Source: JBEBGV01 sp040081265
Lineage (GTDB): Bacteria > Acidobacteriota > Vicinamibacteria > Vicinamibacterales > UBA2999
DNA length: 33,348 nt
NCBI GenBank assembly: GCA_040081265.1
Contig: JBEBGV010000052.1
Location: forward strand, 1-33,348
Direction of reading: 5' to 3'
The translations under genes and the position numbers were made by a program. The notes under the pieces were generated by a model. The model was not told the DNA's origin, ran no database searches, and saw nothing but the letters and a program-made list of their open reading frames with translations. Below, in pieces: positions 1-7,649 of the stretch; within the stretch, counting starts at the first letter, position 1, and each line of letters begins with the position of its first letter.

Positions 1-1
1 G

Positions 2-370
2 GACGCGACCGATCAAGCGCAGTCCGCTGCCGTCGTGGTGATCAATCAGTCGCTGGCACGGCGCTATTTTGGCAGCCAGGATCCGATCGGCAAGCGGCTG
101 CGCACCAGCCAAGGTGGCGAGGCCTGGGCCGAAGTGATCGGCGTGGTCGGCGATACCCTCCAGTACGGGCTCGACAACGCGGCGGATCCGCAGGTGTATT
201 TGCCGATGTCCCAGATTCCGCGGCGTGATTTCTATCTGCTGCTCAACACCTCGCTGGACGCAGATGCATTGCGCGCCACGCTGGTGCGGACCGTCAGCGA
301 ACTGGATGCCGGACTACCGATGCCACCACCGAAATCGATACCGCCGCCGAAGTCGATCCCACCCCCGTAG
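2..370 (+). CDS. Partial ABC transporter permease (MacB/FtsX, ADOP-like), cut at a junction
   Basis: The frame is open from the first bases of the window. It reads as the periplasmic MacB-type core domain of an FtsX-family permease: VINQSLARRYFG, DPIGKRL, EVIGVVGD and the LDAGLP segment follow each other as in acidobacterial ADOP permeases. After Met at 320-322 the family-like sequence stops. The frame then runs into the reverse complement of the 18-bp repeat of the neighbouring protease (PPPKSI units) and ends at 370. The family normally continues for several hundred more residues with membrane helices, so both ends are missing here: the start lies outside the window and the C-terminus is lost at the junction. 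The family assignment of residues before 322 is fairly safe. Whether the truncation is biological or an assembly error cannot be told from the sequence. Confidence 0.75.
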   Translation, partial: DATDQAQSAAVVVINQSLARRYFGSQDPIGKRLRTSQGGEAWAEVIGVVGDTLQYGLDNAADPQVYLPMSQIPRRDFYLLLNTSLDADALRATLVRTVSELDAGLPMPPPKSIPPPKSIPPP

Positions 371-2892
371 TCGATGCCGCCGCCGAAATCGATCCCGCCG
401 CCAAAGTCGATCCCGCCGCCGAAGTCGATGCCGTTCGAGAAGCCAGCCATGTTCCGGCCGCTGGCCAGCTGGTTCAGGCGGAGGTTCGTCCAGTCGTTGA
501 ATCCGTGCAGCTCAGAGCCTTCCTCCGTGCCGCTGAGGAGGCCGTCCAGGTTCACGTCCTGCGCGACGCGAGCGGTCTTTGTCGCGATGACGCCATCACC
601 GTTCCAGTCGACCCGGGTCGTCGTGCTCGCCAGGTCGATGCGGCCCATCGGAACTGGCAGAGGCGTCGTGAAGTTCGTGCCGTTGCAGTACTTCTTCGCC
701 GCCGGGACGCCCAGCGCGTACCCGATCGTGCCTGGAACCAGCGGGGCATACCACGCCGCGCGGTATTTGAGCCTGCCCACTGATCCGTCAGTGGGTTTGT
801 TCTCGTCGATGCTCGGAGAGTCCTGGTCTGAGTAGTCCACCCGCGGAACGCCGGCATTGTCGAGCAGGCCGTTCAGCTGGAACATGTAGCTCATGACGCT
901 CTGATAGAGCGGCTTGCAGTTCGGCTCGTAGTACACCGTGACACGCTCGAGGCCAGTACTTGCTTCGCGACCCTCGCCAAACTGCGGCGGCGCCCCGCCA
1001 TGCCAGAGCTCGAACTGATGCCCGAGCTCGTGCATGGTCGTCGACGCGATCATGAAGTCACTGCCGACGAAGTTGTCCCAGAGGCCGAGGGTGACCATGC
1101 CGTCGCCACCCGGCAGGTCGCTGATGCCGGACGCGCTCTTGGGCACGTGGAAGTCTGCCGACATGTCGTTGGTCGACTTGGGAGTGCCTCGTGCGTGCGC
1201 GTAGAGCAGGTAGTGGAAGACGCCGGCGCGATTGGAATCGAATCGCTCGCGGCAGCTCCCAGGAGTGAGTGCATTCGCAATCTGGCAGTCGTGCTGCTCT
1301 GCCGGGCTGAGTTCCGCTCCGTCACCATCCACCGGCGCGTCACGATAGAACTGGAATCCCACCTTCCAGCTGACGGTGCCTGGATAGTCTGGAAACTGGC
1401 ACGTCCTCGTGGCGCTGGGCACGCACGCGGTTTCCTTGATCAGCTCTCCGCCTCTGGCCTGGGATGGCGGCACGAGATAGGCATCGGCTTCGGTTGACGT
1501 ATACGGACCACCAAGCGCGTGGTAGCCGGGTCCGACGTCGAAGTGGACCTTGATGCCAGGACGGGAGTCAGGATTCGAGACCGGCGCGAGCGCGTATGCG
1601 TCACCAACCTTCTTGAGCACCGCAGGCGACGGTAGATGGTTGTGCCCCACCGAGTCCACGAGCTGATCGACGGTCGCACGAATGGGCGCGGTCGCCGATC
1701 CGTAGGTGGTTCCCGGGTCCGCGGTCATCGCCCCGACCTCGATGAACAGATCTTTATGCCGCGGATCGGCGCCCATGGCCCGGAGATCCGGCAGCGGCTG
1801 GCCAATCGGGTCCTTGAGCCCGCTCACCTGCTCCTGAATATCCGGATAGCCGTCATCGTCGGTGTCCTGAACCTTTGTGCTGAACGCGATCGCCGACCAG
1901 GCAAGACAGTCGTACGGCCCGCTCGCCTTGTGGTCGACCAGCGTGGTGACCTCCTCGCCGTAGCCAGAGGCGGACACCTTGCCAGGCATTTTCGATGTCA
2001 CGTCGAACGTCGGGTTCAACCACGCGCGTTCGGGAGCGGTTGTCGCGGGGCTCTTCAAGGCGTCGGTGGCGAGGAGGGCCCCGTTGAAGTACACGCGATC
2101 CTGAACGTTGGCCGCACCGGCGCCGAGGATGTGGGTAATCTTGGCCTTCTTGCTCGTCGACGACTGCATGATCCCGCGGATCGTCTGCGTGGTCGTTGCC
2201 CCTGGAGCCTGGACGTGAGCGCCCTCGTACAGGACGATCCTCGTGAGGGGTTCCTTCGAGTTGCGGTAGACCACGAACAGCGAGGCGCCGGCACTCTGCG
2301 GAACGCGGTTCCCACCCTCGACCTTTGGCAGCGTGACCGTGTGCCCGGCCAGTCCGTTCTCGAGCAGGTCCTGGGAATTGACCAGGCGCTTGCCGGTGAG
2401 CTTGCCGTTCACATCGATCTCTGCGGGGAGCAGGCGAAGCACGTCAGCGCGGAACATCGTGACGGTGGCGGGCTGTGCGCCTGAACTCCAGCAAGCGGCG
2501 GTGTTCCCGGTGAGCAGCTTGGACGTGGCTTTGACCACCGTCACGGGCTCGCCACGAAACGTGACGCCGTCAAACTGCGTGCGTTGCGTCGAGATCGTTT
2601 CCCAGTAGAGGAAGGCGGCAAGGATCTCGGCGTTCTCGGGCACGCCGGTCATCGGGATCGTTCCCGTCTGGAACCCCGTAGCCCCGGTCGGACGAAGGTC
2701 AACACCCCCAACTACGTAGTTGCCGGTGATCAGGTAGCTCTTGGCGAACGGCAGGGCGTCGGTGGGCGGCGCCTGCGCCCCTGTCTGAACAACCAGCAGC
2801 CCGAGCAACAGAGCAAGCGCGCTCAGCCTCGCCCAGCCATCCGGCCAGAACCTGGACATCGAACGCGAACAGATGGACCGCATCACCGCCAT
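232..2892 (-). CDS. Secreted metzincin-like zinc metalloprotease with C-terminal GGGIDF repeats
   Basis: The reading frame is 886 residues. It has an N-terminal signal (Arg-rich start, hydrophobic core about residues 22-36, cleavage near TGAQA). The zinc motif HELGHQFELWH (621-631) fits HExxHxxxxxH, but the usual metzincin Gly is Glu. SVMSYM (665-670) is a plausible Met-turn. Acidic Ca-binding-type loops lie at 343-348 (DTDDDG), 762-767 (DWNGDG) and 779-784 (DVNLDG), the last two dockerin- or EF-hand-like. Residues about 821-857 are six GGGIDF-type units. The final 29 residues (858-886) are antisense of the permease fragment and are not a genuine tail, so the true C-terminus is missing. The ATG at 2892 is preceded by AGGAG nine bases upstream. 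The role is probably extracellular protein degradation, with an unknown substrate. Confidence 0.8.
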   Translation of the reverse strand: MAVMRSICSRSMSRFWPDGWARLSALALLLGLLVVQTGAQAPPTDALPFAKSYLITGNYVVGGVDLRPTGATGFQTGTIPMTGVPENAEILAAFLYWETISTQRTQFDGVTFRGEPVTVVKATSKLLTGNTAACWSSGAQPATVTMFRADVLRLLPAEIDVNGKLTGKRLVNSQDLLENGLAGHTVTLPKVEGGNRVPQSAGASLFVVYRNSKEPLTRIVLYEGAHVQAPGATTTQTIRGIMQSSTSKKAKITHILGAGAANVQDRVYFNGALLATDALKSPATTAPERAWLNPTFDVTSKMPGKVSASGYGEEVTTLVDHKASGPYDCLAWSAIAFSTKVQDTDDDGYPDIQEQVSGLKDPIGQPLPDLRAMGADPRHKDLFIEVGAMTADPGTTYGSATAPIRATVDQLVDSVGHNHLPSPAVLKKVGDAYALAPVSNPDSRPGIKVHFDVGPGYHALGGPYTSTEADAYLVPPSQARGGELIKETACVPSATRTCQFPDYPGTVSWKVGFQFYRDAPVDGDGAELSPAEQHDCQIANALTPGSCRERFDSNRAGVFHYLLYAHARGTPKSTNDMSADFHVPKSASGISDLPGGDGMVTLGLWDNFVGSDFMIASTTMHELGHQFELWHGGAPPQFGEGREASTGLERVTVYYEPNCKPLYQSVMSYMFQLNGLLDNAGVPRVDYSDQDSPSIDENKPTDGSVGRLKYRAAWYAPLVPGTIGYALGVPAAKKYCNGTNFTTPLPVPMGRIDLASTTTRVDWNGDGVIATKTARVAQDVNLDGLLSGTEEGSELHGFNDWTNLRLNQLASGRNMAGFSNGIDFGGGIDFGGGIDFGGGIDYGGGIDFGGGIDFGGGIGSPASSSLTVRTSVARNASASSEVLSSR
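322..432 (-). repeat. 18-bp tandem repeat encoding GGGIDF units
   Basis: Six consecutive 18-bp units, read on the minus strand, encode GGGIDF with one GGGIDY variant. Units differ mostly at third codon positions (aaa/aag, atc/ata/atg contexts), so the array is maintained as coding sequence. It forms the Gly-rich, acidic tail of the metalloprotease and ends exactly where the permease fragment begins. Repeats of this kind expand, contract and collapse during assembly. Confidence 0.9.
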
Positions 2893-3129
2893 TGAATCGA
2901 ACTCCTGAGAATGCCGCGTGGCCGCAGTACGACGAGCGTACCAGCCGAGACACTCGCCGATTCGAACCGCCGATGCAACGGACGAATTTGGCAGTTCTGC
3001 CGAGAGGGCGACATCTGATCAACGTTGACGGAAACACCACCAACGCGTACACAAATGTCTGGATATGTACAAGAGCCGTGGAAGAAGGAAGCCGTCCCAG
3101 GTCAGACGACTCGAACTGCAGGAAGGAGA

Positions 3130-3220
3130 TGGCGGAGAGGGAGGGATTCGAACCCCCGTGCCGGTTACCCGGCAAGACGCTTTCGAGGCGCCCCCGTTAC
3201 GACCACTTCGGTACCTCTCC
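3130..3220 (-). tRNA. tRNA-Ser (anticodon CGA), CCA encoded
   Basis: The reverse complement folds as a class II tRNA. The 7-bp acceptor is GGAGAGG (3220-3214) with CCTCTCC (3140-3134). The anticodon arm GGCGC-CTCGAAA-GCGTC gives anticodon CGA. A long variable arm GCCGGGTAACCGGC follows, then a T arm containing GGTTCGAATCC. The discriminator base is G (3133) and CCA is encoded (3132-3130). The long variable arm and CGA loop identify tRNA-Ser reading UCG. It sits just downstream of tadA on the same strand. Confidence 0.96.
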
Positions 3221-3229
3221 GAACACTTG

Positions 3230-3235
3230 ATTATA
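3230..3235 (-). promoter_or_regulatory. Probable -10 box for tRNA-Ser
   Basis: The minus strand reads TATAAT, a perfect -10 consensus, nine bases before the tRNA 5' end at 3220. It overlaps the TAA stop codon of tadA (3233-3231). No clear -35 is seen at 16-18 bp. The tRNA therefore probably has its own promoter inside the tadA end, in addition to possible read-through. Confidence 0.6.
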
Positions 3236-3710
3236 GCCCGGCTGCCGGACCTGGACGGCGTCGCTCCTGAAAGAAGCGCTGAATCAGCTCCCGCGCAACG
3301 TCCTCCCGCACGCCTGACTGCACCTGAAATCGATGATTCAGCCCGGGGATGTCCAGCAGGCGGACCGATGAGACCAGCGCACCCGTCTTCGGTTCGGTGG
3401 CCCCGAAGACCACCTCTCGCACCCGTGCGTGCACGAGCGCGCCCACGCACATGAGACAGGGTTCGATGGTGACGTAGACGCTGACATCGGTGAGGCGATA
3501 GTTGCCGGTGACGCGCGCCGCTTCCCGTAGCACCAGCACCTCGGCGTGAGCGGTGGGATCACACGCAGCGATCGGCTGGTTGAAGGCCCTGGCGATGATC
3601 TGCCCGTTCGCGACCGCGACTGCGCCGATCGGCACCTCGCCAGCATCGAAGGCCCGCCGCGCTTCATCGAGGGCGGCGTCCATCAGGTCGTCTGGCGTCA
3701 TGCCGGCCAT
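3231..3710 (-). CDS. tadA: tRNA adenosine(34) deaminase TadA
   Basis: The 159-residue protein has the usual length for TadA. It carries the zinc-dependent deaminase signature: HAE (55-57, with the catalytic Glu) and PCLMC (84-88, two Cys ligands). Family-typical segments EVPIGAVAV, DPTAHAEVL and FGATEPKTGA are also present. TadA converts A34 to inosine in tRNA-Arg(ACG), allowing wobble decoding in the cytoplasm. An alternative start is the Met at 3701 (fourth codon), and neither start has a clear Shine-Dalgarno sequence. It lies 44 bp downstream of the HD-GYP gene and just upstream of tRNA-Ser, so these may share transcripts. The adjacent tRNA is not its known substrate. Confidence 0.93.
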   Translation of the reverse strand: MAGMTPDDLMDAALDEARRAFDAGEVPIGAVAVANGQIIARAFNQPIAACDPTAHAEVLVLREAARVTGNYRLTDVSVYVTIEPCLMCVGALVHARVREVVFGATEPKTGALVSSVRLLDIPGLNHRFQVQSGVREDVARELIQRFFQERRRPGPAAGL

Positions 3711-3754
3711 TATGGGCTGCGGACGTCACGCCAGCCCGGCGATTCTGAGCCTGA

Positions 3755-5878
3755 CTACCCCTGGTCATCCCCCGTGGCATCGTCCTCTGGGGTGAGGATG
3801 CCGTGACCGCCACGACGGTCGCGGTTGAACACCATCCGCAGGTCGCCGCGGTCGGCTCCCCTGGCCGCTGCCCGGCGGCCACTCTTGAGGGTGCGCGCTT
3901 CCGAGTCGATCGCCGACGACAGGATCTGTGTCAGATAGGGTGCGAACATCTGCAGGACTCGCTGCTGATGCTCGGTGAACGTGTTGCGTCCTTCGGCATA
4001 CGCCGAGAGGACGCCGACCACGCGCTCATCCTCGACGAGGGGAATCGAGAGGGTGCTGCCGAACGTCACCCCGCGGTCATAGAGGTCAAGGGCCGGGTCA
4101 GAGTTCAGAATCGCGTGGCGCTGAGCGGCCACCCACCCGCTCAATCGCTGCCCCATCGGAATCTTGAGGCCCTGGATCGCCGACGCATGGGTGCCGGTAA
4201 CGTGCCTGGCCACGACATGGCCGGTCGCGTTGTCGAGGATATAGAAGACGCAGGTGGCATCGGGCACGATGGTCCGCAGGTAGACGCCGGCGAGTACGCC
4301 CGCGTCGGCCAGGGTCACGTCGCCCTCCATCACGCGAGACAGGCTGACCATCGCACGCAGGTCGTCGGGCGCATCCCCCGGGATGGTCGCCAGCTGAACC
4401 GGCGCCGGGCGGGGCGGCGGCGCCGACGCTCGGCTGATCTGCATCAGCGCTTCCTCCGAGAGGATCGGCTCCTCGTGCGACGTGTTCAGCGTCTTGTAGA
4501 CCCGCATGAACGTATCGACGACGAGCGGGTCGTACATCGTGCCACGACGACTGGTGAGCACGCCCAGCGCCTCTTCGTCAGTCATGGCGGGACGATAGGG
4601 GCGGTCGGAGGTCAGCGCGTCAAAGCAATCGACCACCGAGAGAATGCGGGCGCCAATCGGAATCTCGGTGCCTTTGATGCCCTTGGGATATCCGGTGCCG
4701 TCCCAGTTCTCGTGGTGGGCGTACACGATGGGCACAACGGGATAGGGATAGTCGATCGCGGCGAGCATCTGCGCGCCCACGTCCACGTGCAGCTTCATCT
4801 GCTCGAACTCGACCGGGGTCAGCTTGCCTGGCTTGTTCAGGATGTGCTCGGGGATCGCGATCTTGCCCGTGTCGTGGAGGAGCGCGGCCGCCTGAATCGC
4901 CTTGAGCGTCAGCTCGTCGGTGACACCCAGGATCTTGGCCATGCCAAGCGAGCCGTTCTGCACCCGCCGGATGTGATCGTGCGTGACGCCGTCCTTGGCT
5001 TCAATCGCGGTCGCGAGCGTTTCAACCGTGCGCAGGTAGAGGCGGTCCATTACCTGCACGTGCTTCTGGGCATCGTCCAACCGGCCGAGGAACGACCGGA
5101 GCGTCAGGTGGAAGACCAGCACGAGCGGAAGGACGATCGGCGCGGCCGACAATCCCCCGAAGCGAAGCATGACGACGAGACAGAAGGCGCTCGAGGTGGC
5201 CGCCGCATAGTTCACGGCAAGCGGGGTGAGCTTGCGCCACACATCGAGGATGTCGGACTGCGACTCGAGCGCGACCGCGGTGGCAGTCAGACCGGAGTTG
5301 AGCCCGAAGTAGACGATCGCCATCGCGGTCAGCGCCGGCAGGGCACCGTTGACCCACGTCGTGCCCTCGGCCAGTGGAGGCGCGGCCGTGATCCAGAAGA
5401 AGACGTGCGTTGCCGCCAGCAGCGAAATCGCCGGCGCCGTGGCATTGAACAGCAGCCGCTGCGCGTTGTAGCCGCGTCGCCAGGCCAGCGCAGCGCTGTC
5501 GAGGGCAAGGGCGACCATCGCCGGCGCGGGCCCGAACAGCATCGCGGACGCCATGAAGAAGGTGTCCGACACCGAGATCAGCGCGTTGACCCCGGGGATC
5601 TTCAGCGCGGCCGTCCCGGCCAGGATGCCGAGGGCGGCAAACGCCAGCCACTGCAGCGGATGGGCGGTCGACGGGAGCGCAACCACGGACCACCCCACCG
5701 CCACGGCACCCACCGCGATGACGGCACTGACATAGAGGGTCAGCGATCGGGACGGAGGCAGGCGCTTCCCGCGAGCAGGCGGAGCTGCAGGTGCCGGCGC
5801 CGCAACGGGTTCGCTGCGAGGCGCTGGCTCGGGACGGGCGACTGTACGGGGCGAGGTAGCAGACACAGATGGAAGCAC
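3755..5878 (-). CDS. Membrane-bound HD-GYP domain protein with C-terminal GAF domain
   Basis: The 707-residue protein starts with a Pro/Ala-rich cytoplasmic segment (1-44). Several hydrophobic helices follow (about 45-265), forming an integral membrane sensor-like region. The HD-GYP domain has HD at 335-336 (LLHDTGKI), HHE at 388-390 and DGTGYP at 393-398, with PIGARILSVVDCFDA following. All key residues are present, so cyclic di-GMP phosphodiesterase activity is plausible. A GAF-like domain covers about 515-660 (YLRTIVPDATCVFYIL, GQRLSGWVA, IPLVEDERVVGVL). The C-terminus is Arg-rich. The start is GTG at 5878, and GTG at 5866 is possible. The 224 bp upstream (5879-6102) holds no gene. A c-di-GMP signalling role is inferred from the intact motif, and the ligand of the GAF domain is unknown. 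Confidence 0.88.
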   Translation of the reverse strand: MLPSVSATSPRTVARPEPAPRSEPVAAPAPAAPPARGKRLPPSRSLTLYVSAVIAVGAVAVGWSVVALPSTAHPLQWLAFAALGILAGTAALKIPGVNALISVSDTFFMASAMLFGPAPAMVALALDSAALAWRRGYNAQRLLFNATAPAISLLAATHVFFWITAAPPLAEGTTWVNGALPALTAMAIVYFGLNSGLTATAVALESQSDILDVWRKLTPLAVNYAAATSSAFCLVVMLRFGGLSAAPIVLPLVLVFHLTLRSFLGRLDDAQKHVQVMDRLYLRTVETLATAIEAKDGVTHDHIRRVQNGSLGMAKILGVTDELTLKAIQAAALLHDTGKIAIPEHILNKPGKLTPVEFEQMKLHVDVGAQMLAAIDYPYPVVPIVYAHHENWDGTGYPKGIKGTEIPIGARILSVVDCFDALTSDRPYRPAMTDEEALGVLTSRRGTMYDPLVVDTFMRVYKTLNTSHEEPILSEEALMQISRASAPPPRPAPVQLATIPGDAPDDLRAMVSLSRVMEGDVTLADAGVLAGVYLRTIVPDATCVFYILDNATGHVVARHVTGTHASAIQGLKIPMGQRLSGWVAAQRHAILNSDPALDLYDRGVTFGSTLSIPLVEDERVVGVLSAYAEGRNTFTEHQQRVLQMFAPYLTQILSSAIDSEARTLKSGRRAAARGADRGDLRMVFNRDRRGGHGILTPEDDATGDDQG

Positions 5879-6102
5879 GAGTACTGTGGCAAGGACCGCG
5901 CCGCCGGACGTGCAGTTCTGCGCGCGTGACTAACCGCTTTGGAGCCAATGCCTTAATGGCCGTCACGGACCGATCGCAGCCGGATCCTCGGATCAGCGCG
6001 TGCGCCAGAACAGAACACCTCGGGCGTCTCCCCTGACGTGGTCGTGATCGGATTTGTGTTTGGGATGACAGATCGAGCTATTGCCGAATCGCGCAGGCGC
6101 GG

Positions 6103-7620
6103 TTACAGGAAGAACTGATACGCCGGGTTGTCGTCTTCAGCCGTGCACGGGTACCCGAGCGTATCGAGGAACGCACGGAAGGCCGTGATGTCACGCTCCT
6201 CCACCTCGAATCCCGCAAGCACCCGACCGAAGTCTGCGCCGTGATTGCGATAGTGGAAGAGGCTGATGTTCCACCGGCCGGCCAGCTTTTCGAGAAAATT
6301 CGTCAACGCGCCTGGACGCTCGGGAAACTCGAACCGGCACAGCCGTTCGTGGCGCACGTCGGGTGCACGGCCCCCGACCATGTGACGGACGTGCAGCTTG
6401 GCCATCTCGTTGTCGGTGAGATCAGCCGTCTGGTAGCCCTTCGCATTGAGCAGGGCCGCCAGTGCGAGCCCGTCCTCGCGCGACTCGGTGGCCACGCCGA
6501 CGAAGATGTGTGCCTGCTGCCGGCCACTGAGCCGGTAGTTGAACTCGGTGACGACACGACGACCGAGGGCTGAACAGAACTCGCGAAAGGCACCCGGACG
6601 TTCGGGAATGGTGACCGCCAGCAGGGCCTCGCGCGCCTCACCGACCTCGGCGCGCTCGGCGACAAAGCGCAGGCGATCGAAGTTCATGTTGGCTCCACTG
6701 AGGATGGCCACGAGCGACTGATCCCGGACGCCCTCTCGAGCGACCCACGCTTTGAGGCCGGCCAGTCCGAGAGCCCCGGCCGGCTCCATGATGGTGCGCG
6801 TGTCGTCGAAGATGTCCTTGATGGCGGCGCACATCTCGTCGTTGCCGACACGCACCACCTCGTCGACCGTTTCGCGCGCGATCGCGAAGGTGCGTTCGCC
6901 CACTTCGCGCACGGCCACACCATCGGCAAAGATGCCGACGTGGTCGAGCACGACTCGCTTGCCGGCGGCCAGCGACTGGTACATCGCATCCGCCTCGAAC
7001 GGCTCGACTCCAATCACGCGGACTTCAGGTCGCAGCGCCTTGATGTACCCAGCGATGCCGGCGATGAGGCCGCCACCACCGACGGGCACGAACACGGCCG
7101 TCAGTCGATCCTGGCTGTGCTTCAGGATCTCGGCCCCGATGGTGCCCTGCCCGGCGATGACCAGCGGATCATCGAAGGGGTGGATAAACGTCATGCCCGT
7201 CTCAGCCACCAGCTGGTCACAGTGGACCTTGGCGTCGCTGTAGCTGTCACCCGACAGCACGACCTCTGATCCCAGGCGCCTGACGGCGTCGACCTTGATC
7301 GACGGCGTCGTCTGCGGCATCACGATGGTGGACCTGAGCCCCAGTTTCCTGGCCGCGAACGCCACGCCCTGGGCGTGGTTACCGGCGCTGGCCGCAATCA
7401 CACCCTTCGCGCGTTCAGCATCAGTCAGATGCGCGACCTTGTTATACGCCCCACGCAGCTTGAAGCTGAACACCGGCTGCAGGTCTTCCCGCTTGAACAG
7501 CACCTCGTTACCCAGCCGTCGCGACAACGCCGCGGCCGGATCGAGGCGTGTCTCAAGCGCGACGTCGTAGACGCGGCTCGTCAGGATGTCGCTGAGCAGG
7601 GTTGTCAGGGGAGATGGCAC
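6103..7620 (-). CDS. ilvA: Threonine ammonia-lyase, biosynthetic (IlvA)
   Basis: The protein is 505 residues from GTG 7620 and aligns with E. coli IlvA by eye along its length. The PLP lysine is K54 in FSFKLRGAY. ASAGNHAQGVA, IAGQGTIGAEIL, the phosphate-binding PVGGGGLIAG, EPAGALGLAG and ILSGANMNF follow. Two ACT-like regulatory repeats occupy the last third (ALLAVTIPERPGAF and RFEFPERPGALTNFL) and end in NPAYQFFL. It deaminates threonine to 2-oxobutanoate, the first step of isoleucine synthesis. The two ACT-like domains imply isoleucine/valine allostery. The open frame extends to 7761, but that 47-residue extension has no family similarity and would overlap the divergent hydrolase. GTG 7620 aligns with the normal N-terminus. 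Only 29 bp separate it from the divergent gene. Confidence 0.94.
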   Translation of the reverse strand: MPSPLTTLLSDILTSRVYDVALETRLDPAAALSRRLGNEVLFKREDLQPVFSFKLRGAYNKVAHLTDAERAKGVIAASAGNHAQGVAFAARKLGLRSTIVMPQTTPSIKVDAVRRLGSEVVLSGDSYSDAKVHCDQLVAETGMTFIHPFDDPLVIAGQGTIGAEILKHSQDRLTAVFVPVGGGGLIAGIAGYIKALRPEVRVIGVEPFEADAMYQSLAAGKRVVLDHVGIFADGVAVREVGERTFAIARETVDEVVRVGNDEMCAAIKDIFDDTRTIMEPAGALGLAGLKAWVAREGVRDQSLVAILSGANMNFDRLRFVAERAEVGEAREALLAVTIPERPGAFREFCSALGRRVVTEFNYRLSGRQQAHIFVGVATESREDGLALAALLNAKGYQTADLTDNEMAKLHVRHMVGGRAPDVRHERLCRFEFPERPGALTNFLEKLAGRWNISLFHYRNHGADFGRVLAGFEVEERDITAFRAFLDTLGYPCTAEDDNPAYQFFL

Positions 7621-7636
7621 GGGAATGTTGGAATGG

Positions 7637-7642
7637 TACACT
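7637..7642 (+). promoter_or_regulatory. -10-like box before the MBL hydrolase
   Basis: TACACT ends seven bases before the ATG at 7650, inside a 29-bp divergent gap. No Shine-Dalgarno or good -35 is visible. If used, transcription would start at or next to the ATG (a leaderless mRNA). Confidence 0.35.
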
Positions 7643-7649
7643 CTCCGCC

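Noticed and set aside
322..432. CRISPR-like short direct repeats
   Set aside because: Units are contiguous without spacers, in frame, and encode a protein repeat.
2959..2968. GATTCGAACC, resembling the T arm of a second tRNA
   Set aside because: The surrounding bases do not form a 5-bp T stem, and no acceptor or anticodon arms can be built.
3025..3053. Promoter-like TTGACG-17-TACACA on the plus strand
   Set aside because: It points into the antisense of tRNA-Ser and tadA with no gene downstream. It could produce antisense RNA, but a chance match is more likely.
3803..5929. 708-codon open frame on the plus strand, antisense to the HD-GYP gene
   Set aside because: It mirrors the real gene over its whole length, is Arg/Gly/His-rich without recognisable domains, and is a product of GC-rich codon use.
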